Source: Conexibacter woesei DSM 14684
GTDB lineage: Bacteria > Actinomycetota > Thermoleophilia > Solirubrobacterales > Solirubrobacteraceae
NCBI RefSeq assembly: GCF_000025265.1
Contig: NC_013739.1
Coordinates: 5,256,001-5,320,000, forward strand
Direction of reading: 5' to 3'
DNA: 64,000 bases
Shown here piece by piece: positions 24,223 to 33,100 of the stretch; the stretch's first letter is position 1, and each line of letters starts with the position of its first letter. Under the pieces are notes generated by a model. The model was not told the origin of the DNA, ran no database searches, and saw nothing but the letters and a program-made list of their open reading frames with translations. Both the position numbers and the translations under genes were made by a program.

Positions 24223-25668
24223 ATGGCGCTCCCCGATCCCCACGTCATCGTCCTGTTCGGCGCGACCGGGGACCTGGCGAGACGCAAGCTGCTGCCGGGC
24301 CTGCTGCGGCTCTACCGCGCCGGGTTGATGCCGCCGGACTTCCGCATCGTCGGCACGTCGCTGGACCCGTTCGACGACGCGAGCTTCCGCGCCCTCGCTC
24401 GCGAGGCGGTCGAGCAGTTCCCGCGCAGCGGCAGCGGCGTCGACGACGCCAGCTCGTGGGCGGAGTTCTCGCGGCGGCTGAGCTTCGTGCCTGGCACCGC
24501 CGGGCCGGGCGCGCTGGCCGACCGCGTGCACGCCGCGCGCTCGGAGCTGGGCGGCGGGCGCCTCCTGCACTACCTCAGCGTGCCGCCGAGCGCCGCCCGC
24601 GCGGTCGTCAGAGAGCTCGGCGACACCGGCCTCTCCGAGGGCGCGCGGATCGTGATGGAGAAGCCGTTCGGGACCGATCTGGCGAGCGCGCAGGAGCTCA
24701 ACGGCGCGCTGCACGGGGTCTTCGCCGAGCAGCAGATCTTCCGCATCGACCACTTCCTCGGCAAGGAGGCGGCGCAGAACATACTCGCGCTGCGCTTCGC
24801 CAACGGCCTGTTCGAGCCGATCTGGAACCGCCAGCACATCGACCACGTGCTGATCGAGGTGCCCGAGACGCTGTCGATCGGCATGCGCGGGTCGTTCTAC
24901 GAAGGCACCGGCGCCTACCGCGACATGGTCGTGACGCACCTCTTCCAGGTGCTGGCGTTCGTCGCGATGGAGCCGCCGACGGCGCTGGAGCCGCGCGCTA
25001 TCACGGAGGAGAAGAACAAGGTCTTCCGCTCGCTCAAGCCGCTGGACCCGGCGTGCGTCGTGCGCGGCCAGTACGACGGCTATCGCGACGAGCCCGGCGT
25101 CGCGGCCGACTCCGAGACCGAGACGTACGTCGCGCTGAGAGCGGAGATCGACAATTGGCGCTGGTCGGGCGTGCCGTTCTACCTGCGCACGGGCAAGCGG
25201 ATGGCGGACAGCGGGCGGATCATCTCGATCGCCTACCACGAGCCGCCGCACGGGATGTTCCCGGCCGGCTCCGGCGTCGGCTCGTTCGGCCCCGACCACA
25301 TGACGTTCGACCTCGACGAGGCGTCACGCCTGTCGCTCTCGTTCTACGGCAAGCGGCCCGGCCCGGGGATGCGGCTGGAGAAGGCGAGCATGCAGTTCTC
25401 GCTGGAGGAGACGGGGCTCGGCCACGACGTGCTGGAGGCGTACGAGCGCCTGATCCACGACGCGATGATGGGCGACCACACGCTCTTCACGACCGCCGAC
25501 GGCATCGAGCGGCTCTGGGAGGTGTCGGCACCCCTGCTCGCCGACCCGCCGCCGCTGGAGCCCTACCCGCCCGGCTCATGGGGCCCACCCTCTCAGGACG
25601 AGCTGATCGCTCCCCACCGCTGGCGTCTGCCGTTCGAGCGCAAGTGGCGCTCGAACGCCGTTCGTTGA
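24223..25668 (+). CDS. zwf: Glucose-6-phosphate 1-dehydrogenase
   Basis: Oxidises glucose-6-phosphate to 6-phosphogluconolactone with NAD(P)+, feeding the pentose phosphate route. The 481-residue protein has the Rossmann motif [16 protein letters not shown] (about 11-26), the EKPFGTDL segment, the active-site signature [14 protein letters not shown] with the catalytic His, and later YLRTGKRM. Full family length. ATG at 24223. Its last 93 bases overlap, on the opposite strand, the end of the slipin gene, so both proteins use the same DNA. Ribulose- and xylulose-5-phosphate made here could feed the phosphoketolase encoded at 57.6 kb. Confidence 0.95.
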   Translation: MALPDPHVIVLFGATGDLARRKLLPGLLRLYRAGLMPPDFRIVGTSLDPFDDASFRALAREAVEQFPRSGSGVDDASSWAEFSRRLSFVPGTAGPGALADRVHAARSELGGGRLLHYLSVPPSAARAVVRELGDTGLSEGARIVMEKPFGTDLASAQELNGALHGVFAEQQIFRIDHFLGKEAAQNILALRFANGLFEPIWNRQHIDHVLIEVPETLSIGMRGSFYEGTGAYRDMVVTHLFQVLAFVAMEPPTALEPRAITEEKNKVFRSLKPLDPACVVRGQYDGYRDEPGVAADSETETYVALRAEIDNWRWSGVPFYLRTGKRMADSGRIISIAYHEPPHGMFPAGSGVGSFGPDHMTFDLDEASRLSLSFYGKRPGPGMRLEKASMQFSLEETGLGHDVLEAYERLIHDAMMGDHTLFTTADGIERLWEVSAPLLADPPPLEPYPPGSWGPPSQDELIAPHRWRLPFERKWRSNAVR

Positions 25669-26412
25669 CAGTCCCGGCAGCGCCCTCATCAGCTCCAACG
25701 GGAAGACGATCGTCGAGCCCTGGTTGGCGCTCATCTCCGTCAGCGCCTGGAGCGTGCGCAGCTGGAGCGTGACCGGGTTCGGCTCGATCACGGCGGCCGC
25801 CTCGGCGAGCTTCGCGGCGGCCTGGAACTCGCCCTCGGCGTTGATCACCTTCGCGCGCCGGTTGCGCTCCGCCTCCGCCTGACGCGCGAGCGCGTGCTGC
25901 ATCCGCTCGGGGATCTCGACGTCCTTGATCTCGACGATCGTGACCTTCACGCCCCACGGCTCGGTCTGCTCGTCGATGATCTGCTGGAGGCTCTCGTTGA
26001 GCCGTTCGCGCTCGGCCAGCAGCGTGTCCAGCTCGGCCTTGCCGAGCACCGAGCGCAGCGTCGTCTGTGCGATCTGCATCGTCGCGGAGAGGACGTCCTC
26101 GACCTCGACGACGGAGCGGATCGGGTCGATCACGCGGTAGTACGTGACGGCGGTGACGCGGACCGGCACGTTGTCGCGCGTGATCACCTCCTGCGCGGGG
26201 ATCCGCAGCGTCACCGTCCGCAGCGTCGCGCGCACGAGCCGGTCGATCGCGGGGATCAGCAGCACGAGCCCCGGCCCCCGCTGGTCCATCACGCGCCCGA
26301 GCCGGAAGACGACGCCGCGCTCGTACTCGCGCAGCACCCGCACCGACGCCGACGCGAGCGCGACGGCACAGACCAGCAGGACGACCAGCACCACCAAGAC
26401 GATCGTGATCAC
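25576..26412 (-). CDS. SPFH/band 7 membrane protein (slipin-like)
   Basis: A 278-residue stomatin/prohibitin-homology protein. One N-terminal membrane span ([19 protein letters not shown]) is followed by the band 7 domain: [124 protein letters not shown]. It builds membrane scaffolds, often with an NfeD partner, and the NfeD gene indeed lies directly upstream with a GTGA overlap, which fixes this GTG start. Its 3' end runs 93 bases into the end of the G6PDH gene on the opposite strand; the C-terminal tail beyond the band 7 core is coded there. Confidence 0.9.
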   Translation of the reverse strand: MITIVLVVLVVLLVCAVALASASVRVLREYERGVVFRLGRVMDQRGPGLVLLIPAIDRLVRATLRTVTLRIPAQEVITRDNVPVRVTAVTYYRVIDPIRSVVEVEDVLSATMQIAQTTLRSVLGKAELDTLLAERERLNESLQQIIDEQTEPWGVKVTIVEIKDVEIPERMQHALARQAEAERNRRAKVINAEGEFQAAAKLAEAAAVIEPNPVTLQLRTLQALTEMSANQGSTIVFPLELMRALPGLSTNGVRAPLALERQTPAVGSDQLVLRGWAP

Positions 26413-26882
26413 GACGTCACCTCCCACTCCTCCGCCCTGCGGACGGTCAGCGTCAGCCCCCGCACGCGCTCGACGACGACCTCGTCGCCGGCGACGAGCT
26501 GCTCGCCGCCGTCCTCCAGCGCGCTCGGCCGCGCCTGCCACAGCGCGCCGTCGAGCAGCACCTGGCCGCCGCCCGCGGCGCTCCAGCTGCGGACGACGCC
26601 GGTGCGCCCGCTGAGCGCCTCGCGGCCGGAGACGGGGCGGCGGCCCTGGACGTGCAGCGCGGCGTGCGCGATCAATCCCGCCCACGCCGTCGCCGCGACC
26701 GCGGCCGCGCCGACGCCGACGAGCACCAGCACGAGCCCGCCACCCGCCGCGGAGATCGCGAGCGCAGCGCCGACGGCGAGCGCGGTTCCGCCGAGCAGAC
26801 CGAGCGCGCCGGTGGGAACGTGCGCCTCCGCCGCCAGGAGGGCGGCGCCGCATACGACGAGGGCGATGCCGAGAGCCAGCAT
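26409..26882 (-). CDS. NfeD-like membrane protein (short form)
   Basis: A 157-residue protein with three or four N-terminal membrane spans ([58 protein letters not shown]) and a C-terminal OB-fold ([52 protein letters not shown]), the short NfeD1b architecture without the protease domain. It works with band 7/slipin proteins in membrane organisation; the slipin gene follows with a GTGA overlap. ATG at 26882. Confidence 0.85.
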   Translation of the reverse strand: MLALGIALVVCGAALLAAEAHVPTGALGLLGGTALAVGAALAISAAGGGLVLVLVGVGAAAVAATAWAGLIAHAALHVQGRRPVSGREALSGRTGVVRSWSAAGGGQVLLDGALWQARPSALEDGGEQLVAGDEVVVERVRGLTLTVRRAEEWEVTS

Positions 26883-26993
26883 GCTGTGAGACCTCCACGT
26901 TCGATGGTAGTCCTCACGGGCCGTTTCTCGCGCGCACGCGCGAGGGCGGCGCGACGGCGCTATCGGGTCGTTCCGATCGGGTAGCGTCGGGAC

Positions 26994-27419
26994 GTGGAGG
27001 ACCTGATCGAGACCGTCACGCGCGGCAACCCGACCGAGGTCAAGGTCGTGCTCGCGTCGGTCGCGCTGGCGCTCGGCTGCTACCAGCTGCTGCTGATCGC
27101 GGTCGGCTACGGGAAGCTGCGTCCGGCGTTCCTGTCCGGCCGTGCCGCGTCGTTCTCCCACCGCGCCGTTGGCGACGCGATCGCCGTCCTGCTCGTCGTC
27201 GTCGCGCTGATGTGCGTGACGCTGTTCGGCTTCGAGGACGACGCCGGCACGCACGTCGCCGCCGGCAGCGGGCTGATCGCCGTGCTCGCGGTGAAGGTCG
27301 TCGTCGTGCGCCGCTCGCGCGGCTCCAGCCGCGCGCTGCCGCCGCTCGGCTTCGCCGTCTTCGCCCTGCTCGCCCTGACGTGGGCGACCTCCGCCGGCCA
27401 GTTCCTGGGGGACCGATGA
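26994..27419 (+). CDS. Small polytopic membrane protein (DUF6529-like)
   Basis: A 141-residue integral membrane protein with four predicted spans (VVLASVALALGCYQLLLIAVG, AVGDAIAVLLVVVALMCVTLF, GLIAVLAVKVVVV, LGFAVFALLALTWATSAGQF). The periplasmic-looking loop GFEDDAGTHVAAGS between spans 2 and 3 resembles cytochrome b561-like or DUF6529 proteins, but no paired haem His set is obvious. GTG start at 26994. It overlaps the next small membrane gene by ATGA, so the two proteins are made together. The function is unknown. Confidence 0.65.
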   Translation: MEDLIETVTRGNPTEVKVVLASVALALGCYQLLLIAVGYGKLRPAFLSGRAASFSHRAVGDAIAVLLVVVALMCVTLFGFEDDAGTHVAAGSGLIAVLAVKVVVVRRSRGSSRALPPLGFAVFALLALTWATSAGQFLGDR

Positions 27420-27619
27420 CCCGGCAGGTGCTCGGCTCCCTGCTCGTCGCCGCCGCGATCGTCGCGATCGCGATCGTCGTCGTCACCGCCCGCCTCGGCC
27501 CCACAAGCGTCGCCGAGCAGGACGCACGCGAAGAACGCCTCGACCAGCGGCTCGACTTCCGCGAGGAGCTGCGCAAGGAGCGCGAGGACCGGTTGAAGCG
27601 CAGCGACGACGGCGATTGA
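27416..27619 (+). CDS. Small single-span membrane protein
   Basis: A 67-residue protein: one N-terminal hydrophobic span (QVLGSLLVAAAIVAIAIVVVTARLG) followed by a highly charged helical tail (REERLDQRLDFREELRKEREDRLKR) likely to form a coiled coil. It is coupled to the preceding four-span protein by an ATGA overlap. It could be a small partner or stabilising subunit; no family is recognised. Confidence 0.6.
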   Translation: MTRQVLGSLLVAAAIVAIAIVVVTARLGPTSVAEQDAREERLDQRLDFREELRKEREDRLKRSDDGD

Positions 27620-28530
27620 TAGCGTGCGAGCGGTCGGATCCGTTCGATCGTGTTCGCCGTAGTGGAGGAAGGTGCACCATCGCTGCTGAAGGGCCACCCG
27701 GTCGTCCACTGCTCGCCGAAGCGCGCCGCTTCGCGATCGCCGAGCTGCTGCGCAGCGCCGGCGCGGTGAGCGTGACCGAGGTCGAGACGCGCTTCGGCGT
27801 CTCGCCGATGACGGCGCGCCGCGACCTGATGGCGCTGGAGAAGCAGGGCGTCGCGCGCCGCACGCACGGCGGCGCGGTGCTGCCGTCGATGTCGGCGAAG
27901 GAGGACTCGTTCGCCAAGCGCGTCAACCTCGCCGCGGGCGCGAAGGGCAGGCTCGCGGACGCCGCCGTCGAGATGGTCGTGCCGGAGGAGACGATCGTGC
28001 TCGACTCCTCCTCGACCGCCTACTTCCTCGCGCAGCGGATCGTCGACCGCGGCCTCGCCGTCACGATCATCACGAACAGCCTGCCGATCATGGACCTCGT
28101 CGCAGGCGTCGAGAGCCCGCCGATCCACCTCGTCGCCGTCGGCGGCACGCTGCGGCGGCTGACCGGCTCGTTCGTCGGACCGTACGCCGTCGAGACGGTC
28201 CGCGGGCACTTCGCCGACCGCATGTTCATGAGCGTCAAGGGGCTCACGCCGGGCGGCGTGATGACCGACGCCGACGAGCTGGAAGCGGAGTTGAAGCGCG
28301 CGATGATCGCCCAGTCGCAGGAGACGGTCCTGCTCGTCGACGGCTCGAAGCTGAGCGTCCGCGGGCAGAACGCGATCGCCCACGTGCGCGAGCTGACCTC
28401 CGTTCTCGCCGAGGGGCTTGCCGAGCCCGACCTCGACGCGCTGCGCGCGACCGGCGTCGCGGTGCGCAGCGTCGACGAAGCGGACCCGGCAGACCCGGGC
28501 CCGGCCGGTCCGGGCCCGGAGCCCCTCTAG
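27616..28530 (+). CDS. DeoR family transcriptional regulator
   Basis: A sugar-metabolism type repressor. The N-terminal helix-turn-helix reads RRFAIAELLRSAGAVSVTEVETRFGVSPMTARRDLMALEKQGVARRTHGGAV. The DeoR effector domain follows with ETIVLDSSSTAYFLAQRI, VTIITNSLPIMDLV, LVAVGGTLRRLTGSFVGPYAV and LLVDGSKL. Ligands are usually sugar phosphates. The start is uncertain: there is no in-frame ATG or GTG before the helix-turn-helix. A TTG at 27616 overlaps the upstream stop (TTGA). A strong GGAGGAAGG at 27664-27672 sits about six bases before an ATC at 27679, raising a non-canonical start. The C-terminal coding sequence contains a terminator-like hairpin. Confidence 0.88.
   Translation: MIACERSDPFDRVRRSGGRCTIAAEGPPGRPLLAEARRFAIAELLRSAGAVSVTEVETRFGVSPMTARRDLMALEKQGVARRTHGGAVLPSMSAKEDSFAKRVNLAAGAKGRLADAAVEMVVPEETIVLDSSSTAYFLAQRIVDRGLAVTIITNSLPIMDLVAGVESPPIHLVAVGGTLRRLTGSFVGPYAVETVRGHFADRMFMSVKGLTPGGVMTDADELEAELKRAMIAQSQETVLLVDGSKLSVRGQNAIAHVRELTSVLAEGLAEPDLDALRATGVAVRSVDEADPADPGPAGPGPEPL
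28495..28519 (+). terminator. GC hairpin at the end of the DeoR gene
   Basis: CCGGGCCCGG (28495-28504) and a second copy (28510-28519) are separated by five bases. Each copy is palindromic, so a 10-bp stem can form inside the last codons of the DeoR gene, just before two convergent stop codons seven bases apart. There is no T-run. It may terminate transcription from either side. Confidence 0.4.
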
Positions 28531-28537
28531 CCCGTCC

Positions 28538-29503
28538 TCATCTGCGTCTGCGCTTCGGCGCCTGCTTCGGCAGCTTGAAGTCGTCCGGCAGCGTCAGCGC
28601 GAGCATCCGCGCGCCGCCTATCACCTCGTCGGTCTTGCGGTCGCGCGAGACGACGTCATAGACCTGCACGCTGCCGGGCTTGCCCTTCGGCAGCTCGAGG
28701 TCGATCTCGATCTCCTGCGGCTTGCGCGGGTCGAGCGTCAGCTCGACGCGATGCTCTCCCTCGAAGCCGCGGCCGCTGACAGTGATCGCCTTCGTGTTGC
28801 CCTTCGCGCGCCCGGCGAACTTGACGTGACGAGCCCATATCGAGTGCTCGAGCAGATCCTTCTCGCCAGCCCCGAAGGCGGCCGCGTCGTTGTTGGCGAA
28901 CACCTCGACGAAGATGTCCTGCGGCTTCTCGCTGCCCGCCGCGCCCCACAGTCTCATCAGCTTCTTGATTCTCATGCCCGTTCCGGCGGCGAAGATCTGG
29001 ATGTTGCGCCAGGCGTGATGGCAGTCGCAGCACGGCTGTATCACGGCGCCGATCAGCTGTCTGCCGTCGACGCCGGAGGACCAGACGTTGGCGACTATGC
29101 AGAGGTGGCCGCCGTTGATCGCGAGCTGTCTGGCCGTCGGCGTCCACAGCTGGTCGCAGACGATCTCTCTCGTCTCGCCGGCCTCGATCGCGTTGAGGCG
29201 GAAGCCGGTGACGCGGTCCGGCGGGCTCTGTATCGCGTTCGGCAGGTTGCCCGCCGTGTAGTCACAGACCCACGCCTCGACCTCGATCGAGTCGATCGGC
29301 GCTTTGCGCAGGTTCGTCACCAGCGCGGCGACCTGCACCGTCCCGCCGACTCTCACCTCCGTTCTGCTGACGCGGTCGCCGACGAGGTAGAGGTCCGGAC
29401 TCGACCAGAAGTTACCGCACGGCTTTATCTCCCGGGAACCGGTGTCGCCGTTGATCGTTCTGATCATCAGGTCCCCGCTGATGGGATCCCCATTGCATGC
29501 CAT
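28538..29503 (-). CDS. Last gene of injection-system operon: beta-sandwich protein of unknown function
   Basis: A 321-residue protein. The first half contains an Ig-like/CARDB-like beta segment (VGGTVQVAALVTNLRKAPIDSIEVEAWVCDY, VTGFRLNAIEAGETREIVCDQLWTP). A Cys/His cluster (CCDCHHAWRNIQIFAAG) follows, then a second beta-rich domain ending in a Lys/Arg tail (APKRRRR). There is no signal peptide. A GAAAGGGGA site lies before the ATG. It closes the contractile-injection operon, 23 bases after the 204-residue gene, and uses AGA and ATA codons like the structural genes. By position it could be a fibre tip, a receptor-binding protein or a cargo. The Cys/His cluster might bind metal. No function can be assigned. 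Confidence 0.7.
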   Translation of the reverse strand: MACNGDPISGDLMIRTINGDTGSREIKPCGNFWSSPDLYLVGDRVSRTEVRVGGTVQVAALVTNLRKAPIDSIEVEAWVCDYTAGNLPNAIQSPPDRVTGFRLNAIEAGETREIVCDQLWTPTARQLAINGGHLCIVANVWSSGVDGRQLIGAVIQPCCDCHHAWRNIQIFAAGTGMRIKKLMRLWGAAGSEKPQDIFVEVFANNDAAAFGAGEKDLLEHSIWARHVKFAGRAKGNTKAITVSGRGFEGEHRVELTLDPRKPQEIEIDLELPKGKPGSVQVYDVVSRDRKTDEVIGGARMLALTLPDDFKLPKQAPKRRRR

Positions 29504-29526
29504 CTCGCTGTCCCCTTTCGCGTCTC

Positions 29527-30141
29527 TCAGCTGGTCGCGTAGACGACCTGCAGACCGACGATCGTGACCGTGTCGTTGGCGCCCGCGCCGTTGAGCAACG
29601 CGTTGATGTAGTACTTGAATCTGTCGTTGTCGACTCTCTGGAAGGCCGCCGCCGCGAGCGGTATCTGCTCGTAGGGATCGGCCGCCCCGATCACTCTCGC
29701 GATCAGCTCCGGCGACGCCGCCGGGTTCGTGATCGAGAGCCGCACCAGCTCCAGGCGCAGCGCGCCCGCGCCGCTGTTGCGGCCTATCGCGCGGAATCTG
29801 AGGATTCTCGCCCCGTGCGGCAGCTGCACGCCGATCAGACCGGTCGCCGACGTCTGGCCGGTCAGCTTCTGCGCGAAGCCCGGCTGCTGGTCCCAGCCGA
29901 TCGCGCCGACCTGGGTGACGATCGGCGTTATCGATTCGCGCAGCTCGAGCGGTGCCGGCGTCGCCGACAGCGAGTCGAGCGTTCTGGAGATCTGGTCGAC
30001 CACGCCGCCGATCGTGTCGAGGTCGGACTCGATCCCGTGGAACCGCTGGTTGAAGCCGTTGTCGCCCGCCGCCTGCACGCGGTCGACGTTGTCGACCCAG
30101 TCCTCGTGCTGGAAGGCGCGCGTGAAGCCGATCGCCATCAT
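29527..30141 (-). CDS. Putative tail fibre/spike-associated protein of the injection system
   Basis: A 204-residue protein that starts with an ATGA overlap on the 1349-residue gene. The N-terminus (FTRAFQHEDWVDNVDRVQAAGDNGFNQRFHGIESDLDTIGGVVDQI) is helical and could be a trimeric coiled-coil attachment. The rest is beta-rich (GVQLPHGARILRFRAIGRNSGAGALRLELVRLSI, NDTVTIVGLQVVYATS), resembling C-terminal carbohydrate- or receptor-binding regions of phage fibres. AGA and ATA codons are frequent (in ARILRFRAIG the Arg30-type positions use AGA and the Ile before Gly uses ATA). The role as host-recognition protein is inferred from position and shape only. Confidence 0.65.
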   Translation of the reverse strand: MMAIGFTRAFQHEDWVDNVDRVQAAGDNGFNQRFHGIESDLDTIGGVVDQISRTLDSLSATPAPLELRESITPIVTQVGAIGWDQQPGFAQKLTGQTSATGLIGVQLPHGARILRFRAIGRNSGAGALRLELVRLSITNPAASPELIARVIGAADPYEQIPLAAAAFQRVDNDRFKYYINALLNGAGANDTVTIVGLQVVYATS

Positions 30142-33100
30142 GCCTCCTGTCCGGGCGCCACGGGCGCGGGCCCGGAGACGCGGAAGTTCGGGTATGTGTA
30201 GTCGGGGAACGCCTCCAGCAGGCCCTCGCGGACCTCCAGCACGTGCTCGCGGATCCGCCGCGTGCGCACCTCCACCCCGATCGGGTGCAACAGGTTGAGG
30301 ACGTTCATCAGCAGGTCGTACTGGTCCTTGCGGATCAGCGTTCTCGGTCTGTCGAGCGCGGGCTTCAGCAGCACCTCGAACGTGTACGGCGGGCCGTGGT
30401 CGCCGAGCGAGGCGACCGCGCGCGCCAGCAGCGGGCCGGCGCGTTCGCCGGTCAGCCGCGTGTCCGGCCGCGAGAGGCCGGCGAAGCGGCCTCTCGCCTC
30501 GCCGAACGGCCGCGCGATCCAGCGCAGCTCCTCGCCGAGGCCCGTCCCCAGCTGCCACGTCGCGATCAGCGCGACGCTCGCTCTCGCGCCGCGCTCGAAG
30601 GTCGCGACGCCGACCCCGGTGACAGGGGCGTACAGCCGTCTGCCGGCGCCTGCCGCGACGAGCCGCACGCTGCCACGCGGCAGCGGGAAGCGCGTCTGCT
30701 CGACGGCCGCGAGGTCGAGCGCGAAGCCGAGCGCGGCGCCGCTCTCTCTGCGGCCGAGCGCGTAGAGCCCGGCGTCGCCGTCGGCGACCGCGAGCGCGGT
30801 CGGGCGCTCGGCGAGCGCGACCGTCGCGGTGACGCTCGGCACGTCCGTTCTGAGCACCGAGACGCTCGTCACCGCCGGCAGCGCGACCCAGCCGACGTCG
30901 GTGCCGGCCGCGACCACGAGGTCGGCAGGTCTGCTGGGCAGCGCGAGCTGGCCGGCCGGCGCGAGCGGGTCAGCGGCGAGCAGACGGGCCGCCGCCTCGC
31001 CGTCGCTGGCGACCCACAGCCGCCCGTCGCGCGCGAGCGCCAGCCGCGGCCTGCCGGCGCCGACCGCGACCTGGCCGACCTGCGTCGCTCTGCCGGTGTC
31101 GATCGCGCGCACGGTCGCGTCGCCTCTGCACGCGACGTAGAGGCGCGCGAGTCTCGGATGGTGGAGCAGGTCGGCCGGCGCCTGCCCGGTCGCGATCGGC
31201 GCCAGCAGCGCGCCGCTCGCGAGGTCGACGACCGAGACGGTCGCGCTGCTCTCGTCGGCGGTGTACAGCCGTCTCGCGGACGGGTCGACGGCGACCGCGA
31301 CGGGCCGGTGGCCGACCTTGATCGCGCGCCGCACCGCGCCGGTCTTGGGGTCCAGCTCGCTGACGCTGTCGGTGCCGGCGTTGACGCTGAAGACCGCGTC
31401 CCCGGTCACCGCGACCGAGCGCGCGTCGGCGCCCTGCGCGATCGCGACGTCGCCGGCCTGCTCCTCCGCCAGCTCCGGCGGTGCGGTCACGTCGAGCAGC
31501 TCCTCCTCGCCGTGGCGCAGCTCGACTCTCGCGCCGCTGCGCGCCACGTACGCGAAGCCGGCGGCGTGGGCGCGCGCCGCGAGCGCGCCTGCCGCGAGCG
31601 CCGAGTGGCTGACGAGCAGCCGCCGGCCGCGTGCGCGCAGGTCTCTGCCGGCGGGGTCCCACGCCTCGTGGACGCGCAGCGTGCCTCTCGCTCTGCTCTG
31701 CTCCAGCAGCTCCAGCAGGCGCTTCAGCCGCGCGGCGGTGCCGCGCTGCATGCGGTGCGGGTTGTCGCCCGCGTCGAACGCGGCCGGCTTCTCCTCGACG
31801 TGCAGCAGGTGGACCGCGTGCAGGAACGGCGGCGGGTCGGTGCCGTCGGCTATCGCCGCGGCGACGCCCTGCTCGCCGTCGGCGGCGATCGAGGCGCCGT
31901 CGGCGAGGTCGGCCGGGCCGATCCGCAGCGTGCGCGTGCCTGATGCGGTCGCGCCGTGCCAGATCGCCTCGACGCGTACGGTCAGCACGCCGGGCGCGGT
32001 CGCCCGCAGTCTCACGCTCGCGCCGGTCGCCGCCGTCTCGAACGTCGCGCGGCCGCGGCCGCAGGGGATCGTGACCCATTCGACGCGCACGTCGGCGGCG
32101 GGCGGAGCCGGCGCGAACGTGAGGTCGAGCGTGCCGCCGACGACGGCGTCGACGCCGCTGCCCGCGGCTGGCGCAGGCGCGGCGGCGATCGTCAGCCGCT
32201 CCTCCGCGCGCACCGACGCGAGCACGCCGCGCAGGTCGCCGCGGTGGCGGACGTAGTCGAAGCCGGCGGCGTGCGCGTGGGCGGCGAGTCTGGCGAGCCC
32301 GAGCCCGTCGTGCTCCAGCAGCAGCGCGCGGCCGACGGTGCGTGGATCGGCGGCGCGCGCCGCCGCTGCTCTGGCGGCGGCGGCTCTCCCCTCCGGGGTG
32401 CCCGGGTCGAGCCGGCTCGGGTCGGGCGCGTGCAGGTCGGGCGGGTCCGGGTCGAAGGCGGAGCGGACGACCACTCTGCCGGGCTCTCTCGCGCTTGCGA
32501 GGCGGTCGAGCAGCGCCGTCAGCGAGCGGGCGGCGCGACCGTGCATGCGGCTCGGATCGGGCGGCTCCTCGCCCGCCGCCAGCACGCGCGCGGGCGCCGC
32601 GGCGACGTCGGCGCGCGCGTCGGCGAACGTCGTCAGCCAGGCCGAGCCGAGCCGCCGCTCGTCGTCGTTGACCGTGCCGATCGCGTCCTGCTCGCGGGTG
32701 CGGCGGCGGCCGAGCGCGTCGACGTGGCCGCCCGGCGGGATCGACGCCGGCACGATCCGCACCGGCGCCGCGCCGGTCACGAGCGTCGCGGGCGTGTCGT
32801 CGACCACGAGCGCCGCGGGGTCGCCGGCGATCTCGCCGACCGCCTCGTTGAGCGCCGCCTCGATCGCGGCCGGGCTCGGCAGCGTCCAGCGCTCGAAGAC
32901 GCCGAGCCGCCGCCGGTAGCTGCCGTCGCTCTCGCCCAGCGCGGGCGCGAAGCTCGTGCGCGCCGCGGCGCTGACGCGCAGCTCGTCGAGCACCCCGGCG
33001 GCGCCGGTGCCGCCATGGCGGCCGAGGCGCAGGCCGGCCGCGCTGGTCAGCGCACCGGTTCTGCCGAGCGGCGCGGTCGCCCGCAGCGCGCCGTCGACGT

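Noticed and set aside
26928-26992. Palindromic CTCGCGCG/CGCGCGAG as an operator between NfeD and the small membrane gene
   Set aside because: Alternating CG runs of this kind are frequent by chance at this base composition; nothing else supports it.
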